A stretch of 64,000 nt of DNA from Terfezia claveryi (taxonomy: Eukaryota > Ascomycota > Pezizomycetes > Pezizales > Pezizaceae), in assembly GCA_015179025.1 (NCBI GenBank), contig WHUX01000138.1, positions 1 to 64,000 of the forward strand, in the 5' to 3' direction. Positions 11,640-23,479 of the stretch are shown here, in pieces. Made by a program: the position numbers and the translations under genes. Numbering within the stretch: position 1 is the first letter of the stretch; the number at the start of each line of letters is the position of its first letter. The notes below the pieces were generated by a model, which worked only from the letters and a program-made list of their open reading frames with translations, made no database searches and was not told where the DNA came from.

Positions 11640-12200
11640 AACCATTATTTTAAATTTCTCTCTCACATTCTCTATGCTCTGTTTGTGCTGCCATACGTCC
11701 ACACATTCTATATCAAACGTCCTACCTACTCATCCCCATGTTATCCTTTTCCTTGCACCCAAATTTCTCACGTTTGCTTCTAATCCCTAAACCCTCCATC
11801 TGCCCTATCTTAATAATAATTCATACATAAATGCTCTCAAGATTCCTACGTCCACTCAAGAAGTGCCTACAGTTCCACATCGTGAATTATTCCCATTCTC
11901 CCCAAACTCAATTTACATCCCATAAGTAATCAATAACCAAAATAAAAAAAATAAAAAAGAGTATCAACCGCGGATTCATCATGAGAACTAATCCACCCTG
12001 GTATTGCTCGTCATAATAATCACAATTCAACCAAAAAAACAACATATTAAGGAAACCCATGTACAAAAAGAAACCCACACAAACAAGGGAAGCTAATAGG
12101 AAAAAGCAAAACTCAGGTACAAAGGACAAAGGAAAAAAATAATGAACAAAGGATAATTGACCATACCTACCTTGGTTTGCGCCCCCTCAAGTATGCAGGC
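11640..12200. other. no gene seen
   Basis: AT-rich sequence between the left subterminal array and the hAT transposase end. I see only short spurious frames. Confidence 0.5.
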
Positions 12201-13119
12201 TCACACTTTGTAATTCCTATGCTGAGTGGGCCGTAACTTTTTCTGGAGCCTCGTTGCCATTGAAGGCGTCAGGTTGACTGATGGAGAAGCAGGGCGCTTA
12301 GTCCCGCGATGTGGGGTGCAGGGTGTTGGGGTCCCTCTTTCATCCCTCAATAGGCTGCCTTGGAATAAGCCAATTTCTCCCGCTGACTGCGCACTGAAAT
12401 TGTTGAATGGGCTAGAAATCTGAGAAGTTGTATCTCCCACATCAAGATCATCTCCCTCAAACTCTTCCTCTCCCTCCATGCTACTCTCATACTCTGACAC
12501 CGTATCACCATTTCCTGATGGTCCATCTAGAGTGACTGGCATCATATGGCAGAGGAATTCTGCGTCATATCTGAGAGCCTGTCTCTCCTGGCTTACATCA
12601 ATTTCATTATGATTAGCTAATCCTTCTTCCACATGTGCAGGTGTGTTTTCAGGGTCTAGTTCTTATATTTTGCATGTATCGAGTCCCAAGATTTCATCAA
12701 CATTAGCACTGTGATCATCTGGTGACCCATTTGGTTCCGGCGGTAAGGCAAAATATCTCGAGCACCGCTGAATATACGCTCAACAGCCACAGATGTCAGT
12801 GGAATACTCAATATGTCCCTTGCCATTCGTGCTAGCATCTGGTATTCAATGGCATGAACCTTCCACCAGGATAGGGGACACTGCCCATCTAGTATGGCCA
12901 GACTACTGGTTAAGTATCTTTTGACCTCCAGAATATTCTCTGATTTGGTACTGTCCACTCTTATAGTCAATGCATGATGTAGGATTGCTCTGAATCGTCG
13001 AGGCGACTCTTCTGAGCCTGGGGCTCCAGTACGTACCTGGCGTAGTTGATATTACAATATTCCTCAAACTGTACTCTAAGTACCCAATAAGGTCAGATTC
13101 TCATTCGTTTCATAATGTC

Positions 13120-13200
13120 ACAGATACATCTGTTGTCACGGATGCATCTGTTGTTACGGATGCATCTGTTATTACGGATGCATCTGTTGTCACGGAATGT
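13120..13200. repeat. GTCACGGATGCATCTGTT array
   Basis: Four to five tandem 18-bp units between two transposase pieces. They share the GTCACGGA core with the subterminal arrays. Confidence 0.75.
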
Positions 13201-13889
13201 ACTCCATAACATTCATAGAATTGATACTTACTGGTAATATTCTGTATATGGTATACAGTTAACAGCCTCCTGATTCATGGTAGGATCCTGTACCGAGACA
13301 TTTCCCCAATCCGCATACAAGGATAACTTCTTAGATGGATCCAGGATAGTTGCTAGATTGTAGATAAGTGATTGTTTTTCCGTTCTCGAATAATACTTCT
13401 GCAATATGAGGTGACAGCCTTTCATTGCGCACAAAAATCCTGGTGCCCACGTCGCGCTGGCTGGAAGTTTGCATATACGTTTGCGTTGTTTTTCGATGTG
13501 GTTGAAAATGTCGTTGTAGATGAATAATGCATTGTGTATAGTCTCATACTGGCCTGTGGAAATAGCATGTGTATAATCAGAGAGTAGTTTCAGAAAAATT
13601 ATAGCCTCCTGAACTTGGGCCCATTGTTCTTTACTCAGCCACAATAGGCTATACTTTCCTTCAGTTGTAGTCAGACTGATCCATTGTTCAATGTATGACT
13701 GTAGTCGCAATGCTCGCGTAAGCATGTCAAAGGTGGAGTTCCACGAGTTCTGATGTCCTGTATGAGGCCCATTGGCATGGGAGTGTCATTTTGGAGTTCT
13801 TTGAATTATGCCAACTGTTGAGGACTAGCCACTATAGCTTTACCCAGCTCCCGAACCTGGAAAACTGTTAGCATATGGGATTGGGGGAT

Positions 13890-13985
13890 AGGATTCCGTG
13901 ACATTGTGGAATTCCATGACATATGGAATTCCGTGACATTGTGTAATTCTGTAACATATGGAATTCTGTGACGGAGTTATTGCAG
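13890..13985. repeat. CCGTGACATTGTGGAATT repeats
   Basis: Four units of ATTCCGTGACAT-TGTGGA or ATTCCATGACATATGGA between transposase segments; same TCCGTGAC core in opposite orientation to 13120-13200. Confidence 0.65.
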
Positions 13986-15309
13986 AGCAAATATGACTAA
14001 CCTTGCATAGTGATCACGCAAATGTAGCTGGCGCATACCCTTATAGTGCTTTGATTGAAGTCTCCACTTGAGGAGCAGATGAGATAGTCTCATCATTATC
14101 TGGGCTTGACTTAAGTTCTTTCATAAACTGGTTGCTCACCAATGATAACATGTGTAGGCAGGGAAGTCTATATTGCTCTGCATTCCACTTTGGACAGAAT
14201 ACATTTGCCTGTAAATGCTTGGCTAGTGCTATGTTGACACTAGCATTGTTTGAGACAATAGCTAAGACCCGGCTAGTATACCCAAGTCCCGGATTATTTG
14301 GCTTAGCTTATTGGCCAGTTGTACTGCATTATGAGATTCCCCTCCAAGGAATTGGAATCCGATAGTATGTTGACGCACTTGCCATTCTTTGTCTATATAG
14401 TGGAGTGTTGTACCCATAAATGCTAATTTATTAGGTGAGGTCCAACAGTCAGTGGAGAGGTGAAGCAATATATCATCTGGAAGGCTTTTCTTGAGCTTCG
14501 CTTGAATTTCTGCTGTATAATGATGTATACTACCTGAAGTGTAGTTGCACTGGGGATATTTATTCGAGGCCTGAGAAGGTTTAGGAGACGGTGGAATTGT
14601 GGATACTCGATTGTCCGGAAAGGTAGGTTAGATGTAATGACCGTTTTATCAGTGCATATTGAAATACATCATCACTAAATTTAGGAACTTGTATAGCAGT
14701 AGTAGTTGCAGCCTACGGATAATATCAGTCTGCGTATTCTGCATTGGCATGGATTATATAATTACCCTCACAAACATGTTTGCAATATCCTCCTTCTTTC
14801 GCCCAGTTGCGGCGCGGCATCTCCCAGATCTCAGGTGTGATTTCATGTATGTCGTACCCAAGTTGAATGCACTCGGGTGCTGTAACGAACTGTTGCAACC
14901 CAAGCAATATATAAAGGTTCTCCACTACTGACCTTTGCACCTTGACCGAATTGAGCCCAGTGCATTGCCATTCGCAGTTTGGAATCCCATCGTGGTGGGC
15001 TAATATTGTTTCGATTCAGCATGTCCTTGGCAAGATTGTCATGGACTTTGCCTAGCCCATTCAGTCGTCTCCCACCATTCTGTGAAACAGGCAGACTTCT
15101 CGGCCTCCCACTTGAACACAGTACCCCCTAGAATCCTGGTGAGGGACGAATCTATCACAAATGAAGGGACCAGGACGTTTGGAGAGATAGACATATTGGT
15201 AAAAGGGGTTGGCGGTTGATACTTTCAGGCTGTTGTAGTTAGTGGACTGGTTAAGCAATACATCAGGGAATTGAACATATTTATTAACTCTCTAGGACAG
15301 AGGGGACAG

Positions 15310-15450
15310 TATCATGGACTTCTGTCATGGAAAACTACTTCTGTTAGGAAATCCGCTACTGTCACGGAAAACCACTTCTGTCATGGAAAACCACTTCTGT
15401 CATAGAAAACCACTTTGTCACGGAAAACCACTTCTGTCACGGAAAAGTAG
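15310..15450. repeat. GTCACGGAAAACCACTTCT array
   Basis: About seven units of TGTCACGGAAAACCACTTC, again built on GTCACGGA. Confidence 0.75.
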
Positions 15451-15505
15451 GTGGCTTCGAGAGGCGCATATCCAATGCCATAGGTACTTGCAGTGCCTCT
15501 TCAAT

Positions 15506-16256
15506 TCAAAAACTCAACGTTGTATACAAGGTTACACAAGTAAGGATACATAGGAAAGAAATGTCAGTTATTGGCTGACCCTTGGCATCTACTGCACCCA
15601 AACCCAATTCCAATCCAAAGCGCAATACTCCGAGCAGGCCAATGCATACTCCAATCATCATTTTCCAATGCTTCTGAGGCTTCTGAGGCTTCTGACTCTT
15701 CTGACGCTTCTGAAGCTTGTAAGCTTTCCAAACTAGAAGACGACCTCCAAAGCTCGCTTGGAGAGCCAAAGCTTTCCTATTGGTTGAGCAGGATGCACCT
15801 GAGGAACCACTATACTCCGAATCCACTGCACACTCTTCAATATTGTCCGCAATCATATCCACTTCCACGTCCGTGTCGCTCTCGCTACATGTGGGAGTGT
15901 TCCATTGTAGTAAAGAGCATCTCCAAGTCCAGTCGGGCATTGCGTAGAAGTTGATAATCTCTGGAGGTCTACATGGAGTTAGCCTGACATTGTGATTAGA
16001 TGCAAGATCAAGAATATGCCTTCGAGAAGGTAGAAGAGATGCGCTCCCCACAACATTGTACTATTATTCTGGGGATGGGTGCCATGGTTGGGCACAAATA
16101 TACGACGTCGAGACACCAAGGCGTCTGGTATTCGATGGGTCTCGGAAAGCACCTAGAATAAGGTAAGTTACGGCTCAGATGTTCTTGGCCCAGTGTCAAC
16201 TTACAGATGGAAATTGACAATTTTGCATAAACCTCAGGATAACATACCCATGCCAT
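15506..16256 (-). pseudogene. unrecognised decayed coding region
   Basis: Two overlapping minus-strand frames of 181 and 82 codons. The longer one begins 'MGSASLLPSRRHILDLASN', has an acidic stretch 'CSESDTDVEVDMIADNIEE', a basic K/Q repeat encoded by GAAGCCTCAGAA units (15665-15725), and a hydrophobic C-terminal segment. I cannot assign a family. Position upstream of the hAT transposase suggests it could be that gene's 5' part or a second gene of the same element. It may be non-coding. Confidence 0.25.
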
Positions 16257-16259
16257 TGG

Positions 16260-16750
16260 TAGTTGGTCGGCAGAGAGTCAGGTAAAAGTTAAAAAGAGTA
16301 ACCCACAATAAATCGTAAAAGTGTAGTCATCTAGGTAAAATGGATCTAAGTAGATGTGGCTCTAGGGCTAAGTGGTACCACCTATCCAGATCAGCTCAAG
16401 GAGTACTTGGGCTGCTACTCGAGACTCAATCCTGCTTGGGTCAATCATTCCATAACCAACAGCGTAGCCTCAAATTTTACCAATTCACTACTACTCAGGC
16501 TTAGGAAATATTGTAGTCCATTGTCCTGCTCCCACAATACTCTGAAGCATTCAAATGACTCTTCATCATCCGGGTTGTAATAGGTCTCCGCCATATTGTT
16601 AGGCTAATATGAAATGGCAATACCTACATGCTATATATATATATAGTTTATTCATTTATTTTATTTTTTATTTTTCATTTTTAAAAAGAAAAAACTTGTT
16701 GCTCATATTCAATAACTATTGCCTATTCTAGGAATTATCTGAATATCGTA
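16260..16750. other. no gene seen
   Basis: AT-rich, with a poly-T/A tract at 16640-16690. No supported coding. Confidence 0.45.
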
Positions 16751-16935
16751 ATACCGCATCTACTGGCGAATAACGATCCTTGTCAGTTCTCTGACTTTCG
16801 CTGCAGACATCATTATTAGCAAGTCAGTGAGCATGTTACTACCACTTGCTTTGCACTCGGATATCACCTTTACTGCATAAGCTCGGCCTATGTCATTAAA
16901 CTGACAAGGATCATTGTTCGCCAGTGGATGCAGTA
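16751..16935. mobile_element. MITE with 35-bp TIRs
   Basis: A 185-bp inverted-repeat element. The left arm (16751-16786, ATACCGCATCTACTGGCGAA and on through CCTTGTCAG) matches the reverse complement of the right arm (16901-16935) with five or so transitions. If the flanking TA on each side is the target duplication, the element proper starts CCGCATC and ends GATGCAG, which would suit a Tc1/mariner-type parent. No coding capacity. Confidence 0.7.
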
Positions 16936-17235
16936 TCCTGTTTACATACCTCTTTATTCTACTTTAGATCAGTACATACTAGTTACTCAGTAGCCTTATT
17001 TCAATCTGGCCTATATACCCAGTAGTGTGTTAAGATCTGGTGGCTAATGCTGCTTAGCTTGTGAAATCTATACCTGTTGGGTGAAGTTGCTTAGTTAAGC
17101 CTCAATAGAAACACTACTTAAGTATGCCGCCCAATTTGAAATTACACTACAGAATAACTGAAGCTCTACGGTATGTGACCATATTCAGTAATGCTATGAA
17201 ATATCTACGCCTGCTTGGGATAACCGCAAGTACCA
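16936..17235. other. no gene seen
   Basis: Unassigned sequence between the MITE and the CCGTGAC array. Confidence 0.4.
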
Positions 17236-17239
17236 AACT

Positions 17240-17497
17240 GCTCAGCAGTGACCAGTCCATGACAAGTCAACTAGTCCGTGATAAGTCAACTATTCCGTAA
17301 CAAGTCAACTAGTCCGTAACAAGTCAATAGTCTGGTTGGCACAACACCCTCTTCACAAGTCAACCTCTACGAGGGTCTAATCGAGACTAACAAGTCAACT
17401 AGTCCGTGACAACTATGAGGGGTAGTGCAACCAGACTAGTCAACCAGTACGTAACAACACAATCACTCAGTGATAAGTCCGTGACAAGACGATCAGT
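17240..17497. repeat. CCGTGACAAGTCAACTAGT array, left half
   Basis: About a dozen loosely spaced units of (T)CCGTGACAAGTCAACTAG and decayed forms (CCGTAACAAG, CCATGACAAG). The array is split by gypsy D and continues at 24446-24605; the 5-bp TCAGT on each side marks the cut. Confidence 0.75.
17329..17437. mobile_element. 109-bp TIR element (AGTCTGGTTG ends)
   Basis: Starts AGTCTGGTTGGCACAACACC and ends in the inverted form GGGGTAGTGCAACCAGACT. Lies within the CCGTGAC array. The same AGTCTGGTTRGCACAA start occurs at 28114 and 42711, so it is a repeated terminus. No clear target duplication. Confidence 0.5.
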
Positions 17498-18463
17498 TGT
17501 TATGGACAGAGGTTGGAAGGTAATTCCCGCGTCGACGTGGTAAACAACGACTTATTCTGGTTCGGGGTATCACCTGCGATCGCAGGTGATGGACGCGAGT
17601 GTCGAGGTATCGCACACATAGGGAGCTCCACGTGTGTGATCAGGTGTCTAGGGACTTCGGGCAAAACCAAAGTTGAGCGAGGTATTGAGATCAAGGTTGA
17701 GAAGGCGAGGTAGTCTGAGCTACTCTCAAGAACAGTGGTGTAGATATATTCATATAACAACTAGGTACAGGAAGGTAGACAAGTTGTTGCGTGGGGAAGA
17801 AAGAAACAGAATACAGACGGCAAGAACAGGCTTCTTTTATAGAGATCCCCTCTCCATCTCGAACAAAACCTTTTTGGCTAACACAACGGTCTAGACAAAG
17901 CATAACGGAAGATGCACACGCAAGCCAGCTCACGGATACACGGATCCTGTGAGATCGTCGAGAACGAGGCGTCTGGCAATAACGGATAATGCTGGTGCGA
18001 ACAGAAGACCTGAAGAATTGTACATAAGCGAAGGTGAAATTTCTGATAAGCTAAAGAAAGAGTTTTGAGCGAGAGCAGGTTGTTCCCAATCTGAGAGTCG
18101 TGCGAGTTTTGGTTCGACTCTCAAATAAGGTCTAGGTCAAAATAGGGTTCGAGGATTTCCGGGGTATTTCCTAAATCTGAGAGTCGTACCAGTTTTGGTT
18201 CGACTCTCAAATAAGGTCTGGGTCAAAATACGGTTCGAGGTTTTCCAGGGTATTTCCTAGTTTGAGAGTCGTGCCAGTTTTGGTTCGACTCGCAAGTGTC
18301 AAATCCATAAGCGAGCGACTAGGACTTCCGGGATGCGGTCGGATGTCGGCTAGCCAGGAGAGGCAGGGTCGAGAACATAGTCACATGATATACTTTGGCA
18401 AGTGCGTGGGTTGCCAGCGATATCGATCGGGGTCAGGATCATGATTCGAGAGGGTTCGTAACA
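17498..18463 (-). repeat. 3' LTR of gypsy D
   Basis: 966 bp. Holds three tandem copies of a TGAGAGTCG...CGACTCTCA stem-loop (18080-18125, 18176-18218, 18252-18290), a TATAAAA box (17835-17841 on plus as TTTTATA), the 9-mer complementary to the PBS (17784-17792), the 22-bp palindrome centred on TGCGATCGCA (17569-17590), and the CACACATAG...CTCCACGTGTGTG palindrome (17612-17642). Confidence 0.92.
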
Positions 18464-18584
18464 GTAGCTCCCTCTTCCAAGGATAAGCTCCTGTGAATCC
18501 AAGGCAGGATACCAAGTTCAAATTCCACTCATTTAGGTAGAGTGTGAGGACGTGGTTTTGAGGGGTATGCAGTGTGGAATTTTT

Positions 18585-21500
18585 TCACAACACTAGGTGC
18601 ATTAAAAACATATCGGCAGGTTCCCAGGTAAGCTCGTCATAGCCTACCCAATGGGCAAGGTATTCTAGTGTGCGACTGCGGAAATGAGAGTCGACGATTT
18701 CGTCCACTTCCCATTCGGGTTCATCCTCAATGATCACAGGTGGTGGGAGAGGCTGGATTTGACCCGGAAGGGGGTCTGTGGAGGTAGGTTCGAGGAGTGA
18801 GATATGAAAAACGGGATGGATTTTCATAGATGCGGGGAGGTTGAGGTTATAGGCATGGGAGGAGACCTTCTGGATTATCCGGAATTTTCCCAACTTCTTG
18901 AAGTCAAGTTTAGTCGATGGGCGAGTTGTTTTAACATGTCGACGAAGTAACCACACTTGATCCCCTATTTCGAACTTAGGGGCCGGAATCCGAGATTTAT
19001 TAGCTTGTTCGGAGTAGGTAGCTTGTGCCTAGATCATTTCTGATCGAAGATGGGTGTCCAGCTCAGCAAGGTGGTCCACATATTCTTTGATCACTTGGGG
19101 GGTGGGTAGCTTGGCGGCGGGGTTCGTGGTGATCTGGTATTTGGGATTTTCACCGTACATAGCCTGAAAGAGGGTGATACCTAGAGTCGAGAATAAGGTA
19201 TTGTTGTAGGAAAACTCGGCCATGGTAAGTAGTTCGGACCAGTTGTCTTGTTGATAATTACAGTAAGCCCGCAAGTATTGTTCTACGATGGCATTAATTC
19301 GTTCCGTTTGTCCATCAGTCTGGGGGTGGAAGGCTGTTGAAACCTTCTGTTGAATCCCAACGAGGGAGGTCAAGAAGCGAGTGAATTCGGATACGAATTG
19401 AGTGCCACGGTCTGAGACGATCGAATCGGGAATTCCGTATAGGCGAAAGACATTATCAAAGAAGAGCTTAGCAATCTGCTTGAAATTGGCGTCCGTGTTG
19501 GTAGGTATATAGTGTGCCATTTTTGACAATCGGTCAACTACAACCAATAAGGCATCGAATCCATTTGAGATGGGAAGGCCAGTAACAAGGTCCAAGGAGA
19601 CAGATGACCACTTCCGAAATGGAACTTGAAGTGGTTTTAACAATCCATAGGGGGCATGGCGAGCTGGTTTAATCCGGGCGCAGGTATCATAATTTCGAAG
19701 GTATCGAGCTATGGTCTGGCGCATCTTTGGCCACCAGTAGTCTCGTGATACCAATTCATAGGTGGCTGCTTGACCGGGGTGTCCCGCAGCTGGGTGGTGG
19801 TGATAGTTACGGAGAATGCGGAGGTGTATTTCCGGGGAGTCAGGAACATAAACTAGACCATTAACGAGTATAAGTCCCTCCGAGAGCTGACATTCAGCCA
19901 AAGGGATTATCGGGTGTTTTCTGGCGCCGTTCTTGAGGGCGTGCATAATCTCGAGAGCGAGCTTGTCAGTCTTGAGGGCGGCAAGAATGTCTTCATTGTT
20001 AACGATTGAGGCTGCAGAAAGCGAAAATTTCTCGGCGGGTATTAGGGCCTGTATTGGACGAGCACGACCATCCCCTTTCTCAGGGATGTCTCCAGATCTC
20101 CTGGTGAGTGCATCAGCTTTGGTGTTCTGGGTGCCGGGTCTGAAGACAATCTTGAAGTTATATTGGGCTATTTCCTGCGCCCAACGAGCTTGTTGGCGTG
20201 AAAGCAAGGCTTTAGAGGTAAAGCTCTGTAGGTTGTGATGGTCGGTGAGGATAGTGAACGGTCGTGGGAGCTGGTGTAAGTAGATGTGCCATTTTTCAAG
20301 AGCCAGAATGATTGCTAGCAATTCCTTATCTCCAATGCCATAATTGCATTCAGCGGGTGACATTTTTTCCGAAATAAATGCAACTGGATGCAGAACAAAT
20401 TTCCCATCTTTTGGGTGTTTCTGTGACAGGATTCCGGAGGTGACATAATCTGAGGCGTCCGTTTCGACCAAGGTCTTTAGCTCAGGGTCGAAATGGTGGA
20501 GGATGGGTGCGGAGGTGAAGGTTTCCTTGAGAAGTTTAAAAACCTCTTCACATGAAGAATTCCAAACAAAAGGAACATCTTTTCGAAGCAAGTTAAAAAG
20601 AGGTTGGCAAAGAGCAGAATACTTATTGATAAACCTGCAGTAAAAATTGGCAAATCCAAGAAAACACTGGATATCCTTAACAGAACGAGGGGTCTCCCAA
20701 TTAAGAACTGCATTAACCTTCTCGGGGTCCATTTCCAAGCCATACTCAGAGATGATAAATCCCAAGAATAAGGTTTTCTCAACCGAGAATTCGCATTTCT
20801 CTGGTTTTATAAATAACTCAGATTCCTTGAGTTTTTGGAGAACCTTTCACACCTGTTCCTTATGTTCTTTTAGATTCCTTGAGTAAATCAAAATGTCGTC
20901 GATGTAGCATACACAGAAGATATGAGGTATTACGGAGGGTATCATTCATGAATCGTTGAGCAGTAGCAGGGGCATTAGTCAACCCAAAGGGCATAACTAG
21001 AAATTCAAAAAGTCCGTACCGAGTGTGGAAGGCAGTTTTCCACTCATTACCTTCTTTAATTCGGATTTGGTTGAAGCATGCACGTAAATCGAGGCATGTA
21101 AAGTATTTGCATCCTCGAATCTGGTTCAGGGTTTCTTCGATGCGAGGTAGCGGGTTTCTATCCTTAATCGTGATATCATTTAGAGCACGGTAGTCGACAC
21201 ATAGACGTAAGGAACCATCCTTTTTTTTGATAAATAGGACCGGAGAGGCTGCAGAAGAAGAACTGGCTCGTATGAAGGATTTGGATAAATTCTCGTCGAT
21301 CCATTTGCGTACTTCCTTGAGTTCTGAGTTAGACATAGAGTACATGTGGCCAAAAGGAGGTTTGGCTCCTTCTTGCAAAGGGATAGCATGGTCAACGTAT
21401 CGATGTGGGGGTAGTATTCGAGCTTCTTTTTCTGAAAAGAGAGCAAGATAATCATGATATTCAGAAGGAACCAATTTAGCAGCAGGTTCAACGGACTCAT

Positions 21501-22229
21501 CCTCGTCAACAGAGGCATATATTGCTGCAATACAGAGGCGAGCATCCGGGTCCTTGATAGCAACCCGAAAAGCTGCTCTGGAAATAATTGATATCCGAAG
21601 TGAGTTAGTCACGGGAGGTGTTTTCGGAGGGCGGGTTGGTAGGCAATGGGCATGGCAAAATCCGGAGACGAAGGCAATGGTATTAACTGACCAGTCAATC
21701 GTTGGGTTGTGTCGCCTAAGCCATGTTTTTCCCACAATCAAGTCCCACCCGGCTAACTTGGTAACATAGAACGTGAGGGTTTCTTGATGTTGGTCGATAG
21801 AGAGTTTCAAGGTGCAAGTGTGTATGATTTTTCCGATAGGTGAAGGTTTCCCATCAGCAAGTACGAGATCTTCCGGCTTGTTTTTACATCCAATGGCAAG
21901 TTCATGTTCATGGCATAGTCAATATCGATAAACTGGGAGCTAGCTCCCGAGTCTACCATGCACATGGCAGAAAGCTCTTCATTGACTATACACGGCAAAG
22001 CAAGTGGGTCTTCAGACCCCAAATCATGACAATCAGCAGAAAGCATAGCAATTCTAGAAATTCGTAACGCATTCGCAAGGTGCCGTCGACGAGCTAGTCG
22101 TTGACGGGACTTACGAGAAACCAAAGGTAATACATAACCAGTACCTTCTAAGTGGACTTCCTTCAAAACAGAAAATGAATTAAATATATGGACAGGGTTA
22201 TGGACAGGATTGATGGCGCCAGGTTGCAT
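18585..22229 (-). pseudogene. pol: gypsy D pol (PR-RT-RH-IN-chromodomain)
   Basis: Protease 21807-22229 has 'MCMVDSGASSQFID' (DSG active site). RT 20870-21500 keeps '[11 protein letters not shown]' and 'FLVMPFGLTNAPAT'; a frameshift near 20870-20890 falls in the YLDD region. 19029-20765 is one long frame of 578 codons: 'ETDASDYV', 'DKELLAI', 'TDHHNL' (RNase H), an HHCC finger 'NYHHHPAAGH...YDTC' in which the first Cys is Tyr, and integrase DDE ('SLDLVTGL', 'SDRGTQF', 'TERINAIVEQY'). A TAG at about 19026-19029 breaks the frame; 18585-18956 carries the linker and chromodomain ('EWEVDEIVDSHFRSRTLEYL', then 'TWEPADMF'). Dead but young-looking. Confidence 0.9.
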
Positions 22230-22258
22230 CCTGGCACTCTCTGATCGGCCATCATTGA

Positions 22259-23441
22259 TTAAAGAGTATGTTCGTTTTTTAACAACTTAAAGAGATTGTC
22301 AGTGGTGGTATCGGGAGAGGCAGTGGGGGTAGTACCGGCTACAGCCAACTTTTTATTTTTGGCTGAGACCAGGGCAGACTGTCGCCCAATGACCAGATCC
22401 TCCACAATAATATACAGGTTATTGTCTCTGCGGTGTTTGCGGATTTCGGGGGTTAAGGGTCCACGCTTTTTCGTTGTGGTCGAAAGGTCCATGGGTCCAG
22501 CGGCGGTACCAACCAAGTAGAAGGGGCTGGTGAACGGGTAGGGGTCGTGGATTGGTTGGAGCCGGAGGCTCTAAGAGGGTGTTGGGTGCGTAGGAGTTTA
22601 GCGCGGTTGTCCAGCTTAATACAAAGCTGGACAAATTCGTCGAAAGATTCTGGGGGAGAGGCTTGATAGGAAAGGGCTGTTTTGAGCCCAGTATTAGCCC
22701 CGTTGGAAAAGAAGGATATTTTAGTCCTATCATCGTAGGCTAAAATTGTCGCGTAAGTTGCAAACTCAGCATGGTAAGAGGAACAATCGCGGTCTCCTTG
22801 TCGGAGATTAAGCAATTTGCGTTCTGCAGTGGCGCGAGCATCGGGATCGTCGTAGGCATTTTTCAATGCCTTAGCGAAGGCTTCATAAGTAGGGAAATCA
22901 ACGGTCCACTTGTTTTGTTGAGGTGGGGCTCAAACCAATCGGCAGCAGATCCAGAGAGGTAGGAAGCAGCATAGGCAATTTTGGCTGCTTCACTAGTATA
23001 TCGAGAGGGATCAGAGGAGAACACCAAAGAAAGCTTGGTGAGAAATCGAGTGAATTTTGATCGACTGCTATCAAAATTCTCAGGCTCATGGACTTTAGGG
23101 GCACGAGTGGAGGTAGGCGCTGAAGCGCGGTCATGGAGGAGGATTGGGAGGGTTAAGCCATATTGATATCCGCGGTTATAATAGATCCAGAGTGACTCAG
23201 TTGAGGTAGAAGTGCCTGTGAGTGGTTGAGCAAAAGTTGGTGGTACTCCGCGTGCTGACTGTATGCCGGCACCATGGGCTGCATGAATGGCAGTGAAAAA
23301 CGAGTCGGGAGTTCCTGCAGGAATATGTGGTAGAGCAGAAGGAGGGGTATTGTCAGTTCGGAGGGCAGCGACCAAGGTGCGCCACATAGCAATTTCAGAA
23401 GGTGGAGCGGAGCCGGAGGCCTCCATATGTGCTTCGGACAT
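22259..23441 (-). pseudogene. gag: gypsy D gag
   Basis: Starts at ATG 23441-23439 ('MSEAHMEASG'), 38 bases inside the 5' LTR. The capsid-like part runs 'KVHEPENFDSSRSKFTRFL' through 'GSAADWFEPHL'; an indel near 22900 shifts to the frame of 'KNAYDDPDARATAERKLLNL' (22453-22866). 'PMDLS' near 22490 is shared with the Gag of element C. The zinc knuckle (CX2CX4HX4C) at about 22365-22415 is split by one extra base between its first two cysteines, so the downstream frame reads through as non-knuckle sequence. Confidence 0.85.
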
Positions 23442-23468
23442 ATTTATTTGTAGCTGAGACTATATATG

Positions 23469-23477
23469 ACGCAACAA
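23469..23477 (-). promoter_or_regulatory. self-priming-type primer-binding site of gypsy D
   Basis: TTGTTGCGT (minus strand), two bases inside the 5' LTR, complementary to ACGCAACAA in the LTR (23766-23774). No tRNA-type TGG start is present. Confidence 0.6.
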
Positions 23478-23479
23478 AA

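Larger units (their letters stand above)
12201..15260 (-). pseudogene. hAT-family transposase, decayed
   Basis: Minus-strand pieces in several frames. 14262-14468 has 'LSTDCWTSPNKLAFMG', the first catalytic-Asp block of the hAT RNase H-like fold. About 14090-14280 reads 'IVSNNASVNIALAKHL' and then 'YRLPCLHMLSLVSNQF', matching the D-N-A-S-N and C-x-x-H-x-L blocks, after a frame change. 13228-13725 covers the helical middle. 12656-12970 is the C-terminal dimerisation domain: 'RDILSIPLTSVAVERIFSGA', then 'LPYRRNQM'. A serine/glutamate-rich tail follows in 12201-12632. 14725-14940 and 15061-15258 may be N-terminal. Repeats of CACGGATGCATCTGTT interrupt it at 13120-13200. It lies just inside the left hAT terminus. 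Family call sound; function lost. Confidence 0.75.
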
